Assembly: GCA_020861095.1 (NCBI GenBank)
Contig: JAJBTC010000057.1
Coordinates: 17,440-81,439 of the forward strand
DNA: 64,000 nucleotides
Reading direction: 5' to 3'
Origin: Bacteroides sp.
Lineage (GTDB): Bacteria > Bacteroidota > Bacteroidia > Bacteroidales > Bacteroidaceae
The notes beneath the pieces are model-generated. The model saw only the letters and a program-made list of their open reading frames with translations, made no database searches and was not told the origin of the DNA. Both the position numbers and the translations under genes were made by a program. How positions within the stretch are numbered: the stretch's first letter is position 1; each line of letters starts with the position of its first letter. This document shows positions 59,494 through 64,000 of this stretch, one piece after another.

Positions 59494-61803
59494 ATGAAAA
59501 AGACCATACTGTTCATCCTCTTTTGCCTATGGATTCTCTCTCTTTCCGCACAGACTGTGCAACTCAAAGGAAAAATTGTTTGCGGAACCGATCCGGTAGA
59601 TTATGCAAATGTAGTGCTCCAAAAACCGGATTCCACCTTTGTCACAGGTATGGTCACCGACCAGCGCGGACATTTTGTAATGAACAACCTGAGCACCGGT
59701 AACTACCGTCTACAGATCTCTGCCATCGGATATGAACCCAGGCAGATCCTTATAGAAGATCTCTTGCACAACCGGGACCTGGGAGCTATTACGGTGGACT
59801 CCGCTTCCGTGCAACTGGGTGAAGTCACCGTAACCGCTTCCCATATCATCCATACACTGGACAAGAAGATCATTCTGCCCACTTCCCATCAATTAAAAGC
59901 CTCTACCAACGGTCTGAATTTGTTGCAACAGATGAAGTTAAGCAGGCTACAGGTAGATCCATTTAATAAAAAGATCAGTTCTTCCGGACAGGGAGAAGTG
60001 CAGGTACGCATCAACGGGGCTAAAGCCGAGATCGAAGAAGTGATGGCCCTGCGCCCGGAAGATGTATTGCGCATCGAATACCACGACGACCCTTCGCTGC
60101 GTTATGGAGAAGGAGTATCAGCTGTGATCGATTACATTGTACGTCGCAGAGAGACCGGAGGATATGTATCGCTGGACCTGCAAAATTCGCCCCATACCGC
60201 CTGGGGCAACAACGGGGTTACAGCAAAGATCAATCATAAAAAATCGGAATACGCACTCACCTATTACGGCGGATACCGGGGATTCAACCATACCTGGCGG
60301 GAAAATGAGGAAGGATTTGTATTTGCCGACGGCAGTACCTTCACCCGTCTGGAAGATGGGATCCCCCATCCGTGGAGATCGCACTGGGATTTTATACGTC
60401 TCAACTACAGCTATCAGCAACCCGACAAATGGTTTTTCAACGCGGCTGTCCGTACCAACATCAACTATTCAAAAACCCACCTGAACAGCCTGCTCTATCC
60501 GGAAAATCATCCGGAAGAAGCGGTGAATATGGTGGACTATGAAAAGGAACAGTCAGTGCGTCCCTCTGTCGACCTGTATGTTCAACGCAACCTCCCCCAT
60601 AAACAATACCTTATCCTGAATGTGGTAGGCACGTATATAAACAGTAAGAGCGACAGACGGTACGAAGAAGCAAAAGATTCTCAGGTGCTGACGGACATAT
60701 TTTCTTCGGTAGATGGCGACCGCTACTCCCTGATCGGCGAAGGTATCTATGAAAAAGGATTCCGGACAGGTAAGCTCAGCACGGGTCTGTATTTCAGACA
60801 AAGCCATACAGACAACTCTTACCGGGGAACAGCCACTGCGAAAACCAGATTGAAAGAATCTTCTTCCACAGCCTACGCGGAATATACCGGCAAGATAAGT
60901 CGTTTCGGTTATTCCATAGGACTACGCGGCAACCGTACCTGGATCGAACAGGGAGAAAGAACGTATGGTGATTTCTCCTTTACACCACAACTACGATTGA
61001 CCTATACCTTCAATGATCATCTTTTCATGCGCTACCGGGGAAGCATCACGCAATCTACTCCAGGGCTATCCGATCTGAGCGATGTGGAACAGCTGATAGA
61101 CTCCCTGCAACTGCGCCGGGGAAATCCCAACCTGAAAATAGCGCGTCACTACAACAATGTATTGTATCTGGACTTCCACAAAGGATTGTTCAGCAGCAAT
61201 TTCTCCCTGGCCTATTATTATCAGCATCGCCCCATTATGGAAAGTACATACAGGGAGAATGACCTGTTTGTACGTAGCGTTGAAAACCAGCGGAGTTGGT
61301 ATAAACTAAATCCGGAAGCGGAATTCAAACTGGGTCCGATCCGGGATATCCTGACCTTTTCTTTCACCACCGGGATCAATCGTTACAAAAGCCGGGGCAA
61401 CCACTACCAACACATCTACACCAACTGGTACTACGAGGGACAAGTGATGGCAAACTACAAAAACTGGTCGGCTATGTTTATGATCCAGAACCATAAGAAC
61501 AATTTCTACGGAGAGACACTTAGCTATGGAGAGAATATCCACGGCCTGATGCTGACGTATCGTCACAAACAAATGACTTTCGGAACGATGATGTTCAATC
61601 CGTTCGCCGATAACTACAGGGTCGGAAGCCAGCGATTCAGTGAATGGGCCCCCGCGAAAAACTGGATGTATATCCAAGAAAGTTCACGTATGGTAGGTCT
61701 GACCTTCGCCTGGAATTTCAGTTTCGGCAGAAAAGTAGATACCGTACAAAAACGGCTCAACCACGAAGATACGGAGTCAGGAGTGATGAAGACCGGGAAA
61801 TAA
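59494..61803 (+). CDS. TonB-receptor-like outer-membrane beta-barrel protein
   Basis: A 769-residue protein with a signal peptide (to LSAQ), a CarboxypepD_reg-like domain (about 22-100: VQLKGKIVCGTDPVDYANVVLQK, GHFVMNNLSTGNYRLQISAIGYEP), a plug-like domain (about 105-210: LGEVTVTASHIIHTLDKK, VRINGAKAEIEEVMALRPEDVLRIEY) and an OMP_b-brl_3-type barrel to the C-terminus. No SusD partner follows, so it is not a canonical SusCD pair. Uptake substrate is unknown. It is monocistronic, with a TATATTTG promoter element. Confidence 0.85.
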   Translation: MKKTILFILFCLWILSLSAQTVQLKGKIVCGTDPVDYANVVLQKPDSTFVTGMVTDQRGHFVMNNLSTGNYRLQISAIGYEPRQILIEDLLHNRDLGAITVDSASVQLGEVTVTASHIIHTLDKKIILPTSHQLKASTNGLNLLQQMKLSRLQVDPFNKKISSSGQGEVQVRINGAKAEIEEVMALRPEDVLRIEYHDDPSLRYGEGVSAVIDYIVRRRETGGYVSLDLQNSPHTAWGNNGVTAKINHKKSEYALTYYGGYRGFNHTWRENEEGFVFADGSTFTRLEDGIPHPWRSHWDFIRLNYSYQQPDKWFFNAAVRTNINYSKTHLNSLLYPENHPEEAVNMVDYEKEQSVRPSVDLYVQRNLPHKQYLILNVVGTYINSKSDRRYEEAKDSQVLTDIFSSVDGDRYSLIGEGIYEKGFRTGKLSTGLYFRQSHTDNSYRGTATAKTRLKESSSTAYAEYTGKISRFGYSIGLRGNRTWIEQGERTYGDFSFTPQLRLTYTFNDHLFMRYRGSITQSTPGLSDLSDVEQLIDSLQLRRGNPNLKIARHYNNVLYLDFHKGLFSSNFSLAYYYQHRPIMESTYRENDLFVRSVENQRSWYKLNPEAEFKLGPIRDILTFSFTTGINRYKSRGNHYQHIYTNWYYEGQVMANYKNWSAMFMIQNHKNNFYGETLSYGENIHGLMLTYRHKQMTFGTMMFNPFADNYRVGSQRFSEWAPAKNWMYIQESSRMVGLTFAWNFSFGRKVDTVQKRLNHEDTESGVMKTGK

Positions 61804-61831
61804 TTTCCCGGACTCTTCTTCTCTTCTTTCC

Positions 61832-62392
61832 TTATCCGGCCCCTGCGGAGCTGCGTATTACCCGGGCCGGATTGCCTACGGCCACACTATCGGCAGGTAT
61901 ATCACGTGTCACTACACTTCCCGCTCCTATGATACAGCGGTCACCGATAGTGACTCCGGGACAGAGAATCGCTCCCCCACCGATCCAGCAATCCTGTCCG
62001 ATGGTGACAGGATAGGCATACTCCTTAGGTTCCCGGCGTTCGATAGCATCCATCGGGTGTTGGGGTGTATAGATCTGCACATGCGGGCCGATCAAGGTAT
62101 GCGCGCCAATGGTGATATAGCCTCCATCCAGAAAGGTACAGTTGGAGTTGATAAACACATGTTCCCCCAGGCGGATGCCATCGCCGTGATCACACCCGAA
62201 AGGAGGAGAGATCACCGAGGTATCCGGAACACCCGGAACCAGTTCCCGCAATATCTCCCGATAGCCCGGACCACCGTAATAGGTGTTGTTGAAGCGCAAC
62301 AAGATCTCCTTGACTCGCAGGAATCGCTGTTGTACTTCCGGATCGGAGGTATCTGCCAACTGGCAGCTTCTCATTTTTTCTACTTCATTCAT
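61832..62392 (-). CDS. maa: Maltose/galactoside-type O-acetyltransferase
   Basis: A 186-residue hexapeptide-repeat acetyltransferase. The N-terminal Mac domain (DTSDPEVQQRFLRVKEILLRFN) precedes a left-handed beta-helix: GDGIRLGEHVFINSNCTFLDGG, ITIGAHTLIGPHVQIYTPQHP with the catalytic His of the last motif, then GQDCWIGGGAILCPGVTIGDRCIIGAGSVVTRDIP. It transfers acetyl from acetyl-CoA to sugars (Maa/LacA family); the substrate cannot be read from sequence. It is 24 bp downstream of yaaA on the same strand. Confidence 0.88.
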   Translation of the reverse strand: MNEVEKMRSCQLADTSDPEVQQRFLRVKEILLRFNNTYYGGPGYREILRELVPGVPDTSVISPPFGCDHGDGIRLGEHVFINSNCTFLDGGYITIGAHTLIGPHVQIYTPQHPMDAIERREPKEYAYPVTIGQDCWIGGGAILCPGVTIGDRCIIGAGSVVTRDIPADSVAVGNPARVIRSSAGAG

Positions 62393-62416
62393 AACAAAGC
62401 ATGGTTATCTAACTGT

Positions 62417-63184
62417 TTAAAATCCATTGGTAAAGACAAGGGTCTTCTCATCGGACAGCCCTTCCTGGTATTCAAATCCCTCCCAGGTATACGAGCAAAG
62501 CTGTTTGGGGTCTTCGATACGGTTCCTGAGGATATGCCGCGCCAGCTCTCCCCGGTTCATCTTGGTATAGATAACAATGGTGGTGAGTTTATCGTTCTTC
62601 CGGACCCGGAATTCGGGGGTGACTACCTTCACCTCTTTTTCTACACGTCGCCAGTCGAACAGACCTTTCATCTCCTCACTTGCCAGGTTGCACAATACCC
62701 CTCCGGCCTTACGGATATCTTCAATAAAAACATCCGTCAGCCGCGCTTTCCAGTAAGAAAAAAGCGTCTGCCCGCCCAACTCAGGGATACGCACATCTCC
62801 TTCCAGACGATACAGACGGATGAGATCCATCGGACGCAACAGGCCGTAACAAAAAGAGGTGATACGCAGATGATCCTGCATATAGGAAAGTTGATCTTCC
62901 GTAAAATCCCGCGGAGACAGCCTTTTGAAGACAATTCCCGTATAAGCGAAAACAGCAGGACCAGAAACAGCCTCTTCTCCGTGAAATGCCTGATAACGCC
63001 TGAAATTCTCTACAGCGATCTTTGAATGGACACGAAGCAGACGCTCCAACTCCTCCACAGAAAATTGAGACATGTACAACGCGATCTCAGACGCTTGCCG
63101 GGAAAACTGTGGTATACTGTGGAAAGGAAACTGAAGTTTCCCCACCGGGCTCATGGTCTTGGCACAAGAAAGTAATATCAGCAT
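62417..63184 (-). CDS. yaaA: YaaA family peroxide-stress protein
   Basis: A 255-residue YaaA (DUF328) protein: it starts MLILLSCAKTM, has FAYTGIVFKRLSPRDF, the YGLLRPMDLIRLYRLEG segment, WKARLTDVF and the C-terminal TWEGFEYQEGLSDEKTLVF, all close to Escherichia coli YaaA. YaaA lowers intracellular free iron and limits DNA damage by hydrogen peroxide. Its place upstream of the maa-like gene suggests a two-gene operon. Full length, intact. Confidence 0.92.
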   Translation of the reverse strand: MLILLSCAKTMSPVGKLQFPFHSIPQFSRQASEIALYMSQFSVEELERLLRVHSKIAVENFRRYQAFHGEEAVSGPAVFAYTGIVFKRLSPRDFTEDQLSYMQDHLRITSFCYGLLRPMDLIRLYRLEGDVRIPELGGQTLFSYWKARLTDVFIEDIRKAGGVLCNLASEEMKGLFDWRRVEKEVKVVTPEFRVRKNDKLTTIVIYTKMNRGELARHILRNRIEDPKQLCSYTWEGFEYQEGLSDEKTLVFTNGF

Positions 63185-64000
63185 ATATCATTCCATTCAT
63201 AACATACAAAACGGGACATCTACCCCCAACAAAACATACAAATATAACAGGTATGGACTTAACAGAGAAATATCTTCCGGTAAATCGATCTCTGGTTCTC
63301 CGGAAAATGATCAGCAATCCTCTTACGGACAAGGACCCTTGCCCCATCCGGATAGCTTTTCATCCCTTCGCAGACGCTTGTCAGGGCCGACTAAAAAAGT
63401 CTGTATATGTTTTTGCTCAGATGTATTTTTTCACTCAGATGAAGAAAGAGTAAACAGATACCGCAACAGAGAAAGCAGGGAATCCATAGTCGGTAAAGAC
63501 GATCGGATACCAGCAATATCCATACATAGATCGGCAAAGCGAATCCCTTTCAGCGAAACAACGGGCAGTCATTCATGCTACTTAATGCGAAAAACCATTC
63601 GCAATAAAAAAGGTTAATTTATATGACATTCAATAGAGGTTTCTGAACCCGATCAGCAAAGAAAATAATAGACTTTTCAACCATATAGATATTCATGTTT
63701 CAGGAACCACCGTGCGCCAACGATCCGGAGCCAAAGCATAACGATACCCTAAAAACAGAGTCCTCCCCTGACAAAAAAGCGCCCAAAAACAGCATTTAAA
63801 TTCGATTTAAGCCCAGATCACCCTTCCACAACAGGGGAGTACACCCTCATCCATCATCCGTCGCCATGCTCGCAAAATTTAAAAGTAGAACAATAGACCA
63901 TATACGGGACTTTTGCACCACCAGGTTCCATACGCTTGCATATGGTTCTTTTTTTATACACTTTCTGAACGTGTAGTTTTTACAAACACCTTTCAGCAAA
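63185..64000. other. Gene-free stretch at window end
   Basis: About 815 bp upstream of yaaA without a convincing reading frame; the plus-strand frames at 63,153-63,617 have no recognisable features and overlap the yaaA start. No tRNA, CRISPR or clear terminator was recognised. It may contain the yaaA promoter and the far end of a neighbouring locus outside the window. Confidence 0.35.

Noticed and set aside
63022..63617. Plus-strand frames over the yaaA start region
   Set aside because: They are partly antisense to the well-conserved yaaA gene and have no features of their own.
1..64000. CRISPR arrays, rRNA, diversity-generating retroelement or transposase genes
   Set aside because: No regularly spaced repeats, rRNA signatures, reverse transcriptase or transposase motifs were found by reading the sequence and frames.

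Overview
The window looks like a chromosomal segment of a Bacteroidales bacterium, plausibly a Tannerellaceae/Parabacteroides-like gut or anaerobic lineage. The evidence is a type V (Mfa-like) fimbrial locus with DUF3575, DUF3868 and DUF4906 proteins, outer-membrane proteins and lipoproteins typical of the phylum, several TAnnTTTG promoter -7 elements, and a tRNA gene without encoded CCA. Species cannot be fixed from the sequence alone.

Region 1 (about 1-23,050) is dominated by a contractile injection system (eCIS, Afp/PVC-like, the kind described as Bacteroidales injection systems). It is encoded entirely on the minus strand and reads from 22,434 down to 2,247. In transcription order: tube/sheath terminator (Pvc16 family), an unknown protein, sheath, two tube proteins, DUF5908, LysM adaptor (Afp7-like), VgrG-like spike, a structured repeat element, PAAR tip, gp25 baseplate, large baseplate J-like protein, putative receptor-binding protein, second baseplate protein, tape measure, a small AT-rich gene with an HExxH zinc-protease motif (best cargo candidate), AAA+ ATPase and a multi-pass membrane protein. 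A truncated WYL-type regulator sits upstream and an S24 repressor/HTH pair sits downstream.

Region 2 (23,377-28,000) holds single genes: pyruvate oxidase, an exported unknown protein and threonine dehydrogenase. Region 3 (28,574-39,620) is a fimbrial operon: DUF3575, DUF3868/OmpA, Mfa1-type shaft, Mfa2-type anchor and two large tandem DUF4906 tip-type proteins. Two tandem paralogous HTH regulators follow it.

Region 4 (42,000-53,600) holds a WG-repeat protein, a methyltransferase, a ferritin-like protein, a lipid-anchored nitroreductase, a tightly coupled operon (DUF418, small ORF, DUF3737, C-S lyase/aminotransferase, EamA exporter, DUF362), an alpha/beta hydrolase and a truncated MATE transporter. 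Region 5 (53,900-58,900) is a LytS/LytTR two-component system with two outer-membrane protein genes. A conserved 36-bp element in three intergenic regions suggests a small local regulon. Region 6 holds a membrane protein, tRNA-Val, a TonB-receptor-like outer-membrane protein, a maa-type acetyltransferase and yaaA.

A strong caveat: at least 14 single-base frame disruptions, nearly all in homopolymers, and two in-frame TAG codons interrupt otherwise well-conserved genes in every functional region. Assembly or sequencing error is the simplest explanation. I annotate those loci as one gene each and name the lesion.
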